A DNA stretch of 64,000 nucleotides from Pseudomonas sp. B28(2017) (GCF_002113025.1 NZ_NEJH01000006.1:224585-288584), one strand, 5' to 3'; positions 1 through 8,909 are shown, counted from the first letter of the stretch. The notes: generated by a model from the sequence alone, not told the origin. Program-made: numbers and translations.

Positions 1-1
1 G

Positions 2-694
2 CACGGTGACTACCTGGCGATCGTGACCTTGGGCTTCGGTGAAATCATTCGCCTGATCCTTAACAACTGGTTGTCCCTGACTGGCGGCCCGAACGGCATG
101 CCGGCGCCGCTGCCGACCTTCTTCGGCCTCGAGTTCGGCAAGCGGGCGAAGGATGGCGGCGTACCGTTCCACGAGTTCTTCGGCCTCAGCTACAACCCGG
201 ATGTGAAGTACTACTTCGTTTACGCGGTGCTGTTCCTGGTGGTGCTGGCCGTGCTGTACATCAAGCATCGCCTGACCCGCATGCCGGTCGGCCGCGCCTG
301 GGAAGCCCTGCGTGAAGACGAAATCGCCTGCCGCTCCATGGGCCTGAACCACGTACTGGTCAAGCTCTCGGCATTCACCATCGGTGCTTCGACTGCCGGG
401 CTGGCCGGTGTGTTCTTCGCCACCTACCAGGGCTTCGTCAACCCGACCTCGTTCACCTTCTTCGAATCGGCGCTGATCCTCGCCATCGTGGTACTGGGCG
501 GCATGGGTTCGACCATCGGCGTGGTGATTGCGGCCTTCGTGCTGACCGTTGCCCCTGAACTGCTGCGTGGCTTTGCCGAGTACCGCGTGCTGTTGTTCGG
601 CATCCTGATGGTGTTGATGATGATCTGGCGACCGCGCGGCCTGATTCGGATCAGCCGTACCGGTGTGACCCCGCGTAAAGGAGTAGCGCCATGA
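2..694 (+). CDS. livM: Branched-chain amino-acid ABC transporter permease LivM (5' end outside window)
   Basis: This is the C-terminal 230 residues of an inner-membrane permease for leucine/isoleucine/valine uptake; the start lies before base 1, and the reading frame is open from base 2 (HGDYLAIVTLGFGEIIRL, a typical LivM stretch). Several hydrophobic segments follow, with the conserved family region around GRAWEALREDEIACRSMGLN and GLAGVFFATYQGFVNPTSFTF. Its TGA overlaps the ATG of livG by 4 bp, so translation is probably coupled. It should pair with a LivH permease and the LivG/LivF ATPases, with a periplasmic binding protein encoded upstream outside the window. Confidence 0.95.
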   Translation, partial: HGDYLAIVTLGFGEIIRLILNNWLSLTGGPNGMPAPLPTFFGLEFGKRAKDGGVPFHEFFGLSYNPDVKYYFVYAVLFLVVLAVLYIKHRLTRMPVGRAWEALREDEIACRSMGLNHVLVKLSAFTIGASTAGLAGVFFATYQGFVNPTSFTFFESALILAIVVLGGMGSTIGVVIAAFVLTVAPELLRGFAEYRVLLFGILMVLMMIWRPRGLIRISRTGVTPRKGVAP

Positions 695-1563
695 GCGAAG
701 TCGTACTCAGTGTCGAAAAACTGATGATGCACTTCGGCGGCATCAAGGCGTTGAACGATGTCAGCCTGAAGGTCAAACGCAATTCGATCTTCGCCCTGAT
801 CGGCCCCAACGGTGCCGGCAAGACCACGGTGTTCAACTGCCTGACGGGGTTCTACAAGGCCTCCGGCGGCAAGATCGAACTCAACGTGCGCGGCCAACAG
901 ACCAACGTCATCAAACTGCTGGGCGAATCGTTCAAGCCGACCGACTTCTTCTCGCCGAAAGCTTTTGCCAGCCGGCTGTTCTACAAGGCGTTCGGCGGCA
1001 CTCATCTGGTGAACCGTGCCGGGCTGGCGCGTACGTTCCAGAACATTCGCCTGTTCAAGGAAATGTCGGTGCTGGAAAACCTGCTGGTGGCCCAACACAT
1101 GTGGGTCAACCGCAGCATGCTCGCCGGCATCCTCAATACCAAAGGTTATCGCAAGGCCGAAAGCGATGCGCTGGACCACGCGTTCTACTGGCTGGAAGTT
1201 GTGGATCTGGTGGACTGCGCCAACCGCCTGGCCGGTGAGCTGTCCTACGGTCAGCAACGCCGCCTGGAAATCGCCCGGGCCATGTGCACCCGTCCGCAGA
1301 TCATCTGCCTCGACGAACCGGCCGCCGGCCTTAACCCTCAGGAAACCGAAGCGCTGAGCGCGATGATCCGGCTGCTGCGCGACGAGCACGATCTGACCGT
1401 GGTGCTGATCGAACACGACATGGGCATGGTAATGAGCATTTCCGACCACATCGTGGTGCTGGACCACGGCATCGTCATCGCCGAGGGAGGTCCCGACGCG
1501 ATCCGCCACGACCCGAAAGTGATTGCCGCCTACCTGGGCGCCGATGAAGAGGAGGTGGTATGA
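691..1563 (+). CDS. livG: Branched-chain amino-acid ABC transporter ATP-binding protein LivG
   Basis: ATPase subunit of the Liv uptake system, 290 residues. Visible motifs are Walker A GPNGAGKTT near residue 38, the ABC signature LSYGQQRRLEIARAM, and Walker B IICLDEPAAGLNP followed by the H-loop region VLIEHDMGMV. A segment of about 45 residues between the Walker A region and the Q-loop (around FKPTDFFSPKAFASRLFYK) is longer than in a minimal ABC domain, as is usual for LivG. It overlaps livM by 4 bp and livF by 4 bp, forming one tight operon. Confidence 0.96.
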   Translation: MSEVVLSVEKLMMHFGGIKALNDVSLKVKRNSIFALIGPNGAGKTTVFNCLTGFYKASGGKIELNVRGQQTNVIKLLGESFKPTDFFSPKAFASRLFYKAFGGTHLVNRAGLARTFQNIRLFKEMSVLENLLVAQHMWVNRSMLAGILNTKGYRKAESDALDHAFYWLEVVDLVDCANRLAGELSYGQQRRLEIARAMCTRPQIICLDEPAAGLNPQETEALSAMIRLLRDEHDLTVVLIEHDMGMVMSISDHIVVLDHGIVIAEGGPDAIRHDPKVIAAYLGADEEEVV

Positions 1564-2276
1564 GCAAACCCATCCTCCAACTCAAGGAACTGGACGTGTT
1601 CTACGGCCCGATCCAGGCCCTCAAGGGTGTTTCGCTGCACATCAACGAAGGTGAAACCGTCAGCCTGATCGGGTCCAACGGTGCCGGCAAGTCGACCCTG
1701 CTGATGTCGATCTTCGGCCAGCCTCGGGCAGCCGACGGGCAGATCCTTTATCAAGGCGTGGATATTACCCACAAGTCGTCTCACTACATCGCCTCCAACG
1801 GCATCGCGCAGTCGCCGGAAGGGCGGCGGGTGTTCCCCGACATGACCGTCGAGGAAAACCTGCTGATGGGCACCATCCCCATCGGTGACAAGTACGCCAA
1901 GGAAGACATGCAACGCATGTTCGAGCTGTTCCCGCGGCTCGAAGAGCGGCGTACCCAGCGGGCGATGACCATGTCCGGCGGCGAGCAGCAGATGCTCGCC
2001 ATCGCCCGGGCCCTGATGAGCCGGCCCAAGTTGCTGCTGCTGGATGAGCCGAGCCTGGGCCTGGCGCCGATCGTGGTGAAGCAGATCTTCGCGACCCTGC
2101 GTGAACTGGCCAAGACCGGCATGACCATCTTCCTGGTGGAGCAGAACGCCAACCACGCCCTGCGTCTGTCGGACCGGGCATACGTGATGGTCAACGGCGA
2201 AATCCGCATGACCGGCACTGGCAAGGAGCTGCTGGTCAACGAGGATGTGCGCAACGCCTACCTCGGCGGGCACTGA
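1560..2276 (+). CDS. livF: Branched-chain amino-acid ABC transporter ATP-binding protein LivF
   Basis: Second ATPase subunit of the Liv importer, 238 residues, the normal LivF length. Walker A is GSNGAGKST, the signature is MSGGEQQMLAIARAL, and Walker B is LLLLDEPSLGLAP, followed by FLVEQNANHAL. The ATG overlaps the livG stop. It is the last gene of the operon; a strong intrinsic terminator begins 18 bp after the stop codon. Confidence 0.96.
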   Translation: MSKPILQLKELDVFYGPIQALKGVSLHINEGETVSLIGSNGAGKSTLLMSIFGQPRAADGQILYQGVDITHKSSHYIASNGIAQSPEGRRVFPDMTVEENLLMGTIPIGDKYAKEDMQRMFELFPRLEERRTQRAMTMSGGEQQMLAIARALMSRPKLLLLDEPSLGLAPIVVKQIFATLRELAKTGMTIFLVEQNANHALRLSDRAYVMVNGEIRMTGTGKELLVNEDVRNAYLGGH

Positions 2277-2294
2277 GTTTCAGTGGTTATGCAC

Positions 2295-2326
2295 AAGCCC
2301 CGGCGCGCAATCGCCGGGGCTTTTTT
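2295..2326 (+). terminator. Intrinsic terminator of the liv operon
   Basis: A perfect 11-bp stem (AAGCCCCGGCG, 2295-2305, pairing with 2312-2322) with a 6-nt loop is followed by a run of T residues to 2326. It sits just after the livF stop. Confidence 0.93.
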
Positions 2327-2345
2327 ATTTCTCCTGACACCACAA

Positions 2346-2379
2346 AACCCTGTGGGAGCGGGCTTGCTCCCACAGGGTT
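2346..2379. repeat. REP-type palindrome
   Basis: Perfect 14-bp inverted arms (2346-2359 and 2366-2379) with a 6-nt centre, containing the GTGGGAGC / GCTCCCAC core shared by the other REP elements of this window. It lies 20 bp beyond the liv terminator. Confidence 0.85.
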
Positions 2380-3050
2380 CTTGGCGTGCCTCCGGGAAAT
2401 TGTGGAAAACAATATTTCCAAGCTCCCGAAGCGCGACATAAAGCCGCTGCAAATAGTTGTTTTGTCACGGTTTTGACTTGTCCCCGTTTGCTGTGGAACC
2501 AGCTGTGAATAACGTGGGAGTAGCTGTCTGGAAGCCTTTGATTCCGTGGTCCGCAGAGATGTGGTTGTTTTTTGATCAGGTGGTTTTGCGCAACTTCAAG
2601 GTCGCTTTGTCAACCTTTTTGTTCGTGATGAAAGTGTGCTGAATCAGCGTGGATAAGCCTGTGGATAAGTCTGTGATTAAACTCTGGAAAGACTTCGCTG
2701 AAGGCCGTGGTTACTGGCTTGGCGCCATCGCCGGTTTGACCCGTCAGTCATGAAAATGGCCAAGGGCTACACAGCAGGCGCTTGAGGGTCAAGCAAAAAA
2801 GTTTTAAAACCCCACGCAAAGCCTTGTGGATAGCGGCTTGCAGCTTTTCCACTTGCCCCCAAAGACTGTGGACCGGCCTGTGGATAACGTGCGGGCACAT
2901 GGCTGCAGGCTACGCAGGTCAAGGGCTTGTCGGGGTTGAGCGTTTTTTGAACAGTTTGAGTGGTGGTTGCCGCTGCGAACAAGGCCGGGCATGCTGCCTG
3001 CTGATTTTCTATTCCAATGGCTGGCGATCAGCCGAAGCAAGGAGAACACG
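2380..3050. other. Non-coding stretch with 12-bp-spaced DnaA-box-like motifs
   Basis: No convincing gene is visible here; short open frames lack a ribosome site and family resemblance. The stretch holds at least eight motifs of the form TGTGGA or TGTGNNTAA, all on the plus strand: 2401, 2492, 2504, 2648, 2660, 2672, 2825, 2867 and 2879 (first base; 2648 reads CGTGGATAA). Two match the consensus DnaA box TGTGGATAA exactly (2660-2668, 2879-2887). Three groups are phased at exactly 12 bp: 2492/2504, 2648/2660/2672 and 2867/2879. The part around 2555-2640 is locally T-rich. The neighbours are not those of the chromosomal origin. See findings. Confidence 0.6.
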
Positions 3051-3812
3051 ATGTCCAACACCCTGTTTATTACCGGCGCGACCTCCGGTTTTGGTGAAGC
3101 CTGTGCCCGTCGTTTTGCCGAGGCCGGCTGGAAACTGGTGCTGACGGGCCGTCGTGAAGAGCGGCTCAATGCGCTGTGCGCCGAGCTGTCCAAGCAAACG
3201 GAAGTCCATGGCCTGGTGCTCGATGTGCGTGATCGCAAGGCCATGGAGGAGGCGATTGCCAATCTGCCGCCATCCTTCGCCAAACTGCGCGGGTTGATCA
3301 ACAACGCCGGACTGGCCCTGGGTGTTGATCCGGCGCCCAAGTGCGACCTGGACGATTGGGACACCATGGTCGATACCAACGTCAAAGGCCTGATGTACAG
3401 CACCCGTCTGCTGTTGCCACGCCTGATTGCCCACGGTCGTGGTGCCGGCATCGTCAACCTGGGTTCCATCGCCGGCAACTATCCGTACCCGGGCAGCCAC
3501 GTGTATGGCGCGACCAAGGCGTTCGTCAAACAGTTCTCCCTGAACCTGCGCTGCGACCTGCAAGGCACGGGCGTACGGGTCAGCAACATCGAGCCGGGCC
3601 TGTGCGAGAGCGAGTTCTCGCTGGTGCGTTTTGCCGGTGACCAGGAGCGCTACAACGCCACTTACGCCGGCGCGGAGGCGATTCAGCCGCAAGACATCGC
3701 CGAAACCATCTTCTGGGTGCTCAACGCCCCGGCGCACATCAACATCAACAGCCTGGAATTGATGCCGGTGAGCCAGACCTGGGCCGGGTTTGCCATCGAC
3801 CGTAAATCATAA
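3051..3812 (+). CDS. SDR-family NADP-dependent oxidoreductase (YdfG-like)
   Basis: A classical short-chain dehydrogenase of 253 residues. The cofactor motif TGATSGFG is at residues 8-15, NNAG at 84-87, and the catalytic triad is S139, Y152, K156 (YGATK). The overall pattern, including the C-terminal HININSLELMPVSQTWAGF, resembles YdfG, which oxidises 3-hydroxy acids such as L-serine and L-allo-threonine and also acts in malonic semialdehyde reduction; that substrate is inferred, not shown. The ATG at 3051 is chosen because AAGGAG lies 7 bp upstream and the Rossmann strand starts immediately; the open frame extends further 5' but without family sequence. It stands alone, followed by a REP pair. 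Confidence 0.9.
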   Translation: MSNTLFITGATSGFGEACARRFAEAGWKLVLTGRREERLNALCAELSKQTEVHGLVLDVRDRKAMEEAIANLPPSFAKLRGLINNAGLALGVDPAPKCDLDDWDTMVDTNVKGLMYSTRLLLPRLIAHGRGAGIVNLGSIAGNYPYPGSHVYGATKAFVKQFSLNLRCDLQGTGVRVSNIEPGLCESEFSLVRFAGDQERYNATYAGAEAIQPQDIAETIFWVLNAPAHININSLELMPVSQTWAGFAIDRKS

Positions 3813-3828
3813 GATCGTGTAACGGCTA

Positions 3829-3892
3829 TTCGCGAGCGGGCTCGCTCCCACAAGGATCGCGTTGAATCTGTGGGAGCGAGCCTGCTCGCGAA
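3829..3892. repeat. REP pair in inverted orientation (REPIN)
   Basis: TTCGCGAGCGGGCTCGCTCCCACA (two blocks, 3829-3852) and its inverted partner at 3869-3892 are separated by 16 bp, between the SDR gene and the cation transporter. Confidence 0.85.
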
Positions 3893-3984
3893 GGGGCCGG
3901 AACAGACAAAACAGGACATCAGCTAGACTCCTCCCTCAAGCAACCCGCCACACCCGGCGGTCTAGAGGTATTAGAGGAGATCAA

Positions 3985-4890
3985 GTGAGTAATCGAGGCG
4001 AGCAGTCCCTGCTCAAGCAATCGACCTTCCTGATGCTCGCCGTGACATTTGCCGGGATCATCACCGGTTTTGTTTCAGGCGCCCAATCCATCCTGTTCGA
4101 TGGCTTCTTTTCGTTAATCGCAGCCTTCATCAAGGTCTTGATGCTGATCACCGCCCGGCTGATCGCCAAGGAAAGCAACCAGCGCTTCCAGTTCGGTTCC
4201 TGGCACCTGGAGCCCATGGTGCTGGTGATCGAAGGTTGTTTCATATTCCTGGTGGCCGTTTATGCGTTTCTCAACGGTGTGTTCGGCATCATCAATGGAG
4301 GCCGCGAGGTCGAGCTCGGCCTGGTAATCCTCTATGCGGCGGTGTTTACCGTCGTTGAACTGATTTATTTTTTCTACGTCCGCCATCGCAATCGCACACT
4401 CAAATCATCGCTCATTCAGTTCGACAACATCAGTTGGCTGGTGGACGCGATGCTGTCGGCGGGACTGCTGGTGAGTTTCCTGATCGCGCTGCTGCTCAAG
4501 ACTCAGGGGTACGACAAGTGGGCGGTGTATGTCGATCCGATGATCCTGATTCTGCTGGCCTTGGGCATGCTTCCCCCGGCATTCAAAATCCTCGGGCCGG
4601 CCTTGCGCGATGTGTTGGGAATTGTCCCGGATCAACTGGACGACAAGGTGCGTCAGGTCATGGACGTGGCGAAGGTCGAGCATGGTTTCGACGATTACAT
4701 TTCCTACGTGCAGAAACACGGCAGGGCCTGTTTCATCGAGATTCACATCGTATTGCCGAAGGATTACTGGCTGGACGGTGTGGGGCAACTGGACAGTCTG
4801 CGCGAGCAAATTTCCACAAAGCTTGGTGAGCCGGACGCCGCGCGATGGCTGACCATCAGCTTTACCGGGGACCGCAAGTGGATTGAGTGA
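3985..4890 (+). CDS. Cation diffusion facilitator-type transporter
   Basis: An inner-membrane protein of 301 residues with about six hydrophobic segments and a soluble C-terminal domain, as in the CDF superfamily (COG3965-like predicted divalent cation transporters). The segment FDGFFSLIAAFIKV in the second helix and SWLVDAMLSAGLLVSF in the fifth sit where CDF proteins place their metal-binding Asp residues. Family members export Zn, Co, Cd, Fe or Mn; the substrate here cannot be told. The GTG at 3985 is preferred: a good GAGGAGA site ends 4 bp before it and the first membrane helix follows directly, whereas the upstream in-frame extension runs through the REP element. Confidence 0.83.
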   Translation: MSNRGEQSLLKQSTFLMLAVTFAGIITGFVSGAQSILFDGFFSLIAAFIKVLMLITARLIAKESNQRFQFGSWHLEPMVLVIEGCFIFLVAVYAFLNGVFGIINGGREVELGLVILYAAVFTVVELIYFFYVRHRNRTLKSSLIQFDNISWLVDAMLSAGLLVSFLIALLLKTQGYDKWAVYVDPMILILLALGMLPPAFKILGPALRDVLGIVPDQLDDKVRQVMDVAKVEHGFDDYISYVQKHGRACFIEIHIVLPKDYWLDGVGQLDSLREQISTKLGEPDAARWLTISFTGDRKWIE

Positions 4891-4899
4891 TGGGACGCC

Positions 4900-4936
4900 A
4901 CTGTGTGGCGAGGGGCTTGCCCCCTCGCCACACAGT
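4900..4936. terminator. Long palindrome between convergent genes, likely bidirectional terminator
   Basis: Perfect 16-bp arms (4900-4915 and 4921-4936) around a 5-nt loop; the right arm reaches the first base of the minus-strand stop codon at 4936-4938. It carries no T-run, and its GGCGAGGGGCTTGCCCCCTCGCC core is a second repeat type common in fluorescent pseudomonads, so it may be both a REP-like element and a transcription barrier for the converging genes. Confidence 0.6.
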
Positions 4937-6069
4937 CAGCCGAGATACTCTGCCAACCCGCGATAGCAGGTCGCCAGGTGATAGGGCGTGGTCGAAGGCA
5001 TGTCGCGGCGGCTGACCTCCCCTTGTTCGTCACGGCATTCGTACCAGCCACCGGCATGCAGCGAGCGCTGCTGCAACGCCTGCAACTGGCGCAGTACATC
5101 CGCTTCGCTGTCCGGTCGCAGCGTCAACGCGCGCAGGTATTCGGCCTGCGCCCAGATACGCTGCGTGGCGTCCCGGATGCCGCCATCCGCTGTGAAGTCG
5201 AGCATCGCCCGCACCGCACCAGTCTGCTGATCGACGCCCACGTGTTCGGTAAAGGCAAAAGCCCGCTCCAGATCGGCATGCAGCGTCGAATGGCGTAGCA
5301 GCGCCGAGGATTCCAGCAGGAAATACCATTCGAACTGATGCCCCGGTTCAAACCAGTTATCCACAGACCCCAGCGGCTTTTCCATCAACACACCCCATTG
5401 CGGATCGATGAAGCGCGCGTGCATGGCTGTGCATAACTCGACGAGTGCGTGTTGCACATCGAGATCTTCACGCACCGAGAGGGTGGCGAGGAATGCTTCG
5501 GCCAGGTGCATCAGCGGGTTTTGCAAAGGGCCGCTGTCCAGCGATGACCAGTCGCGGTCGAGTGTGGCTTCGTACAGACCGTCGTCCGTGGCGAAACGCT
5601 GGGCAATCACTTCCAGCGAGGCGTTGAGTACCGACTCGACCAATGGCTCGCGGACCTTGTCCCAGTAATGGGCGCAGGCGAACAGGATGAAGGCGTGGGT
5701 GTAGAGGTCTTTGCGTGAGTCCAGCGGCGCCCCTTGTGCATCAACGCTGTAGAACCAGCCACCATGCTCGGCATCGTGGAAGTGGCGCTGCAATGAGCGG
5801 AACAGCGCGGCGGCGCGTTCTTGGGCACCAGGCACCTGACCGATCAGGCTGGCAAACAGGTACAACTGCCGCGCACAGGCCATGGCCCGGTAGCGTTGCG
5901 GGGGCAGCGGCTGGTGTTCGGCATCCAGCGCCTCGTAAGGCAACGCCATGTCGGCATTCCAGCCCGGACCTTGCCAGAGCGGCACGATGACGTTCAGGAA
6001 ATGCTGTTGCACCGAGGCGAACAGGGCGGTCAATTCAGGCTGAGAGGCAGAGCGGGAAACAGGCGGCAT
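4936..6069 (-). CDS. AGE-family epimerase/isomerase (D-mannose isomerase-like)
   Basis: A cytosolic (alpha/alpha)6-barrel enzyme of 377 residues, close to the roughly 400 of N-acylglucosamine 2-epimerases and mannose isomerases. Family landmarks are RQLYLFA, DLYTHAFILFACAHY, NPLMHLAEAFL, the GHQFEWYFLL segment with the conserved His, IWAQAEYLRAL, and the C-terminal TTPYHLATCYR His. In Pseudomonas, this group more often interconverts D-mannose/D-fructose than amino sugars; that assignment is inference. It is a single gene, convergent with the CDF transporter. Confidence 0.85.
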   Translation of the reverse strand: MPPVSRSASQPELTALFASVQQHFLNVIVPLWQGPGWNADMALPYEALDAEHQPLPPQRYRAMACARQLYLFASLIGQVPGAQERAAALFRSLQRHFHDAEHGGWFYSVDAQGAPLDSRKDLYTHAFILFACAHYWDKVREPLVESVLNASLEVIAQRFATDDGLYEATLDRDWSSLDSGPLQNPLMHLAEAFLATLSVREDLDVQHALVELCTAMHARFIDPQWGVLMEKPLGSVDNWFEPGHQFEWYFLLESSALLRHSTLHADLERAFAFTEHVGVDQQTGAVRAMLDFTADGGIRDATQRIWAQAEYLRALTLRPDSEADVLRQLQALQQRSLHAGGWYECRDEQGEVSRRDMPSTTPYHLATCYRGLAEYLG

Positions 6070-6156
6070 TGGCTGGCGTCGTCACGGCAGGGGCGATTGC
6101 GCGACATGTTAGCAGAGAGGCACACCCGAGAGACGCGGTGTCTTTCAGGCTGCCTT

Positions 6157-6180
6157 CGTCGGAACGTCGCCCGGAGCAAG
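6157..6180. repeat. Left copy of an inverted repeat flanking ureEFGJ
   Basis: This 24-bp stretch (CGTCGGAACG T CGCCCGGAGC AAG) matches, inverted, bases 8799-8822 at 22 of 24 positions. The two copies bracket the ureE-F-G-J operon about 2.6 kb apart. The core CGCCGCCCGG type is a known dispersed element class in fluorescent pseudomonads. Confidence 0.6.
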
Positions 6181-6212
6181 TCCGCGAAGAGGTCAGGTCT
6201 GGCGCTGAGGAA

Positions 6213-6785
6213 TCAACCCGCCAACAACCACACCCCGGTCGCCGCCGAAGCCGCACCCGCCAGTCGAACCAAGGGTGCCGCCGCCTGCGGCAATGCCCGT
6301 ACCAGCGCATAACCTGCCGCGTGCAACACCGCCGTTGCCGAGACGAAGCCTGTGGCGTAGGTCCATGGACTCGACATCTCCGGCAGCTCCAGGCCATGGG
6401 CCACGCCATGGAGCAGAGCAAATAACGCCGTCACAGCCACCGCCATGCCCAGTGGTGGGCGCACCGCCAACGCCACCGCCAAGCCCAGCGCCAATACCGA
6501 TGCCGCAATCCCGTTTTCCAGCGCCGGCAGGTTCAGCCCTTCAAAACCCAGCAAGCCGCCGATCAGCATGGTGCCCACGAATGTGCACGGCAGCGCCCAG
6601 CGCGCAGCACCTTTCTGCTGCGCCGCCCACAACCCCACCGCGAGCATCGCCAGCAGGTGATCGAGACCGCCAAGCGGATGGCTGATACCGGCGATCAAGC
6701 CATTGTCGTCGTGCCCCGGATGGGCGAAGGCGAGGGCCGGCGTCAGCAGCAGGGCCAGGGCAGACAGAATGCGTTTCAGTGTCAT
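6213..6785 (-). CDS. ureJ: HupE/UreJ family nickel transport protein
   Basis: A membrane protein of 190 residues. A cleavable signal peptide (MTLKRILSALALLLTPALAFA) is followed by the HPGHDD motif and about five or six hydrophobic helices with the family segments HPLGGLDHLLAMLAVGLWAA and ALLHGVAHGLELP, whose His residues are thought to bind Ni(II). HupE/UreJ proteins bring nickel to hydrogenase or urease maturation. It is the last gene of ureE-F-G-J, 29 bp after ureG, so a nickel supply role for urease is well supported by context. Confidence 0.9.
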   Translation of the reverse strand: MTLKRILSALALLLTPALAFAHPGHDDNGLIAGISHPLGGLDHLLAMLAVGLWAAQQKGAARWALPCTFVGTMLIGGLLGFEGLNLPALENGIAASVLALGLAVALAVRPPLGMAVAVTALFALLHGVAHGLELPEMSSPWTYATGFVSATAVLHAAGYALVRALPQAAAPLVRLAGAASAATGVWLLAG

Positions 6786-6814
6786 GGATAAGCTTCCTTG
6801 TTGATAAGTCGTAA

Positions 6815-7429
<615 letters not shown>

Positions 7430-7438
7430 GTGGTTCTC

Positions 7439-8113
7439 CTAGGAACGGAACAGGCGGCTGTATTGGCGCTCATGGGCCATGCACGCCAGGGACAGGCCGA
7501 AAGCGGCGCTGCCGTAATGATCGGGATCGATTCGAGTGGCGTTCTGTTGAGCCTGTTGAAGTAGCGGTAACAGTTCGCTGGTCAGGCGTTGGGCGGCTTG
7601 CTGACCCAATGGCAAGGTCTTCATCAGCACCGCCAACTGGTTCTCCAGCCAGCTCCACAGCCACGCGGCCAGGGCGTCCTGCGGGTCGATCTGCCAGGCA
7701 CGTGCGGCCAACGCCCAACCCAGAGCCAGATGTGGCTCGGTGCGTTGTTCGAGGAAGGCGCGGGCGGCAGTGTCGAGTTCCGGCAAGCCGTTGAGCAGTT
7801 GCTGCAACGAGTAGCCCATCTGCCGGCTCTCCTGATGCAGCTCGCGGGTTTCGCGACTGGCGCGGTGTTCCTCGCAGCGTTGCAGCAATTGGCCCCAGTT
7901 GTCCTCATTGGCGGCCATGCAATGGGCGAGCAGCAACGGTGCTTCGAAGCGGGCCAGGTTCAGCAACAACTGATCGCTGATCCAGCGTCGGGCGCTGTCG
8001 GAATCGTGAACACGGCCGTTATCCACCGCCATTTCCAGGCCCTGGGAGTAGCTGTAGCCGCCAATCGGCAATTGCGGACTGGCCAGGCGCAATAGCGCCC
8101 AGGCCGGGTTCAT
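7439..8113 (-). CDS. ureF: Urease accessory protein UreF
   Basis: All-helical accessory protein of 224 residues that binds UreD and gates GTP hydrolysis by UreG in the UreDFG maturation complex. Recognised by LLRLASPQLPIGGYSYSQGLE at the N terminus and the FEAPLLL, MGYSL and SAAFGLSLACM segments. Its ATG overlaps the ureE stop codon by 4 bp, so the two are translationally coupled. Confidence 0.95.
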   Translation of the reverse strand: MNPAWALLRLASPQLPIGGYSYSQGLEMAVDNGRVHDSDSARRWISDQLLLNLARFEAPLLLAHCMAANEDNWGQLLQRCEEHRASRETRELHQESRQMGYSLQQLLNGLPELDTAARAFLEQRTEPHLALGWALAARAWQIDPQDALAAWLWSWLENQLAVLMKTLPLGQQAAQRLTSELLPLLQQAQQNATRIDPDHYGSAAFGLSLACMAHERQYSRLFRS

Positions 8114-8610
8114 GGGCGTACGCCGAACTGGTGCAGTTTCGGCGCGTAGTTGAAGTCTTCATCACCGTGACGCGAATGATGGTGGCCACTGCCATAGGCA
8201 CCGTGTTCCGGCTGGAACGGCGCCTCGATGTTCGAGGCAACGGCGCCGAGTTGTTCGAGCATGGCTTTGAGCACGTAATCGTCGAGCAGGCGCAACCAGC
8301 CATCGCCGACCTGCAGGGCGACATGGCGGTTGCCCAGGTGATAGGCCGCGCGGGTCAGTTCGAAGGCATTGGCGCAGGTAACGTGCAGCAATTGTTCGGG
8401 GCGAGCGCAGACACGCACGATTCGTCCGTCTTCGGCTTGCAGGCATTCGCCGTCATGCAATGGCGGCTGGCCGCGCTGCAAAAACAACCCGACGTCTTCG
8501 CCCTCGGCACTGAAACAGCGTAAACGGCTTTTGCTGCGGGCTTCGAACGTCAGGTGCAGTTCGGCGGCCCAAACGGGTTGAGGGTCGATTCTGCGGTGAA
8601 TCACCAGCAT
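8110..8610 (-). CDS. ureE: Urease accessory nickel metallochaperone UreE
   Basis: Cytosolic nickel chaperone, 166 residues from the family start MLVIHRRI (8610), with GGAAG 6 bp upstream; an in-frame ATG 24 bp further out is less likely. The N-terminal peptide-binding domain precedes the metal-binding domain (LTRAAYHLGNRHVALQV, containing the conserved interface His). The C-terminal tail HGAYGSGHHHSRHGDEDF is His-rich, as in many UreE proteins, and would store or deliver Ni(II). First gene of the ureE-F-G-J operon; a sigma-54-like promoter lies 37 bp upstream. Confidence 0.94.
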   Translation of the reverse strand: MLVIHRRIDPQPVWAAELHLTFEARSKSRLRCFSAEGEDVGLFLQRGQPPLHDGECLQAEDGRIVRVCARPEQLLHVTCANAFELTRAAYHLGNRHVALQVGDGWLRLLDDYVLKAMLEQLGAVASNIEAPFQPEHGAYGSGHHHSRHGDEDFNYAPKLHQFGVRP

Positions 8611-8646
8611 CGGAAGGCTTCCAGCAATGAACAATGCTCAGGCTAG

Positions 8647-8662
8647 AGCAAGGGGCTTGCCA
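8647..8662 (-). promoter_or_regulatory. Candidate sigma-54 (-24/-12) promoter of ureEFGJ
   Basis: Read on the minus strand the site is TGGCAAGCCCCTTGCT, against the consensus TGGCAC-N5-TTGCW, with one mismatch and the essential GG/GC at correct spacing. It lies 37 bp before the ureE start. Upstream, half-sites TTGGTGC (8737-8743) and GCACCAA (8760-8766) form an inverted pair with a 16-bp spacer, matching the half-sites found near the other two urea promoters; NtrC is the likely activator (inference). Confidence 0.6.
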
Positions 8663-8786
8663 ATTGGGGGAAGGCGTAGGAAATGGCTGTCGGAACTGTG
8701 TGGCGCGCTTGCGCGGGATGAGGAGTTCGGGTGAAGTTGGTGCACTGCTTCTGATTTGCGCACCAAGATGACGCGACGCGTTTCAG

Positions 8787-8892
8787 TGTGGGAGCGAGCT
8801 TGTTCCGGGCGGCGTTCCGACGATGGCGGTGGAACTGTCACATAGATGGTGGATGTCATGCCCTCATCGCGAGCAAGCTCGCTCCCACAGGG
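8787..8892. repeat. REP pair with intervening dispersed-repeat core
   Basis: TGTGGGAGCGAGCTTG at 8787-8802 and the inverted REP at 8865-8892 (ATCGCGAGC...CTCCCACAG). Bases 8799-8822 are the right-hand copy of the 24-bp inverted repeat also present at 6157-6180. The region 8611-8909 otherwise contains the ureE promoter and no gene. Confidence 0.7.
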
Positions 8893-8909
8893 TTTTCATC
8901 CACAGAAAG

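Noticed and set aside
424..1509. Long open frame (361 codons) antisense to livM/livG
   Set aside because: It mirrors the GC-rich third positions of the real genes, has no family resemblance and no ribosome site.
2457..2642. Possible 61-codon gene in the liv-SDR gap
   Set aside because: No ribosome site, no homology recognised, and it overlaps the DnaA-box-like array; treated as non-coding.
2401..2887. Interpretation as the chromosomal origin oriC
   Set aside because: Neighbours are liv and an SDR gene, not rpmH/dnaA/dnaN or gidA; origin position in Pseudomonas is conserved beside those genes.
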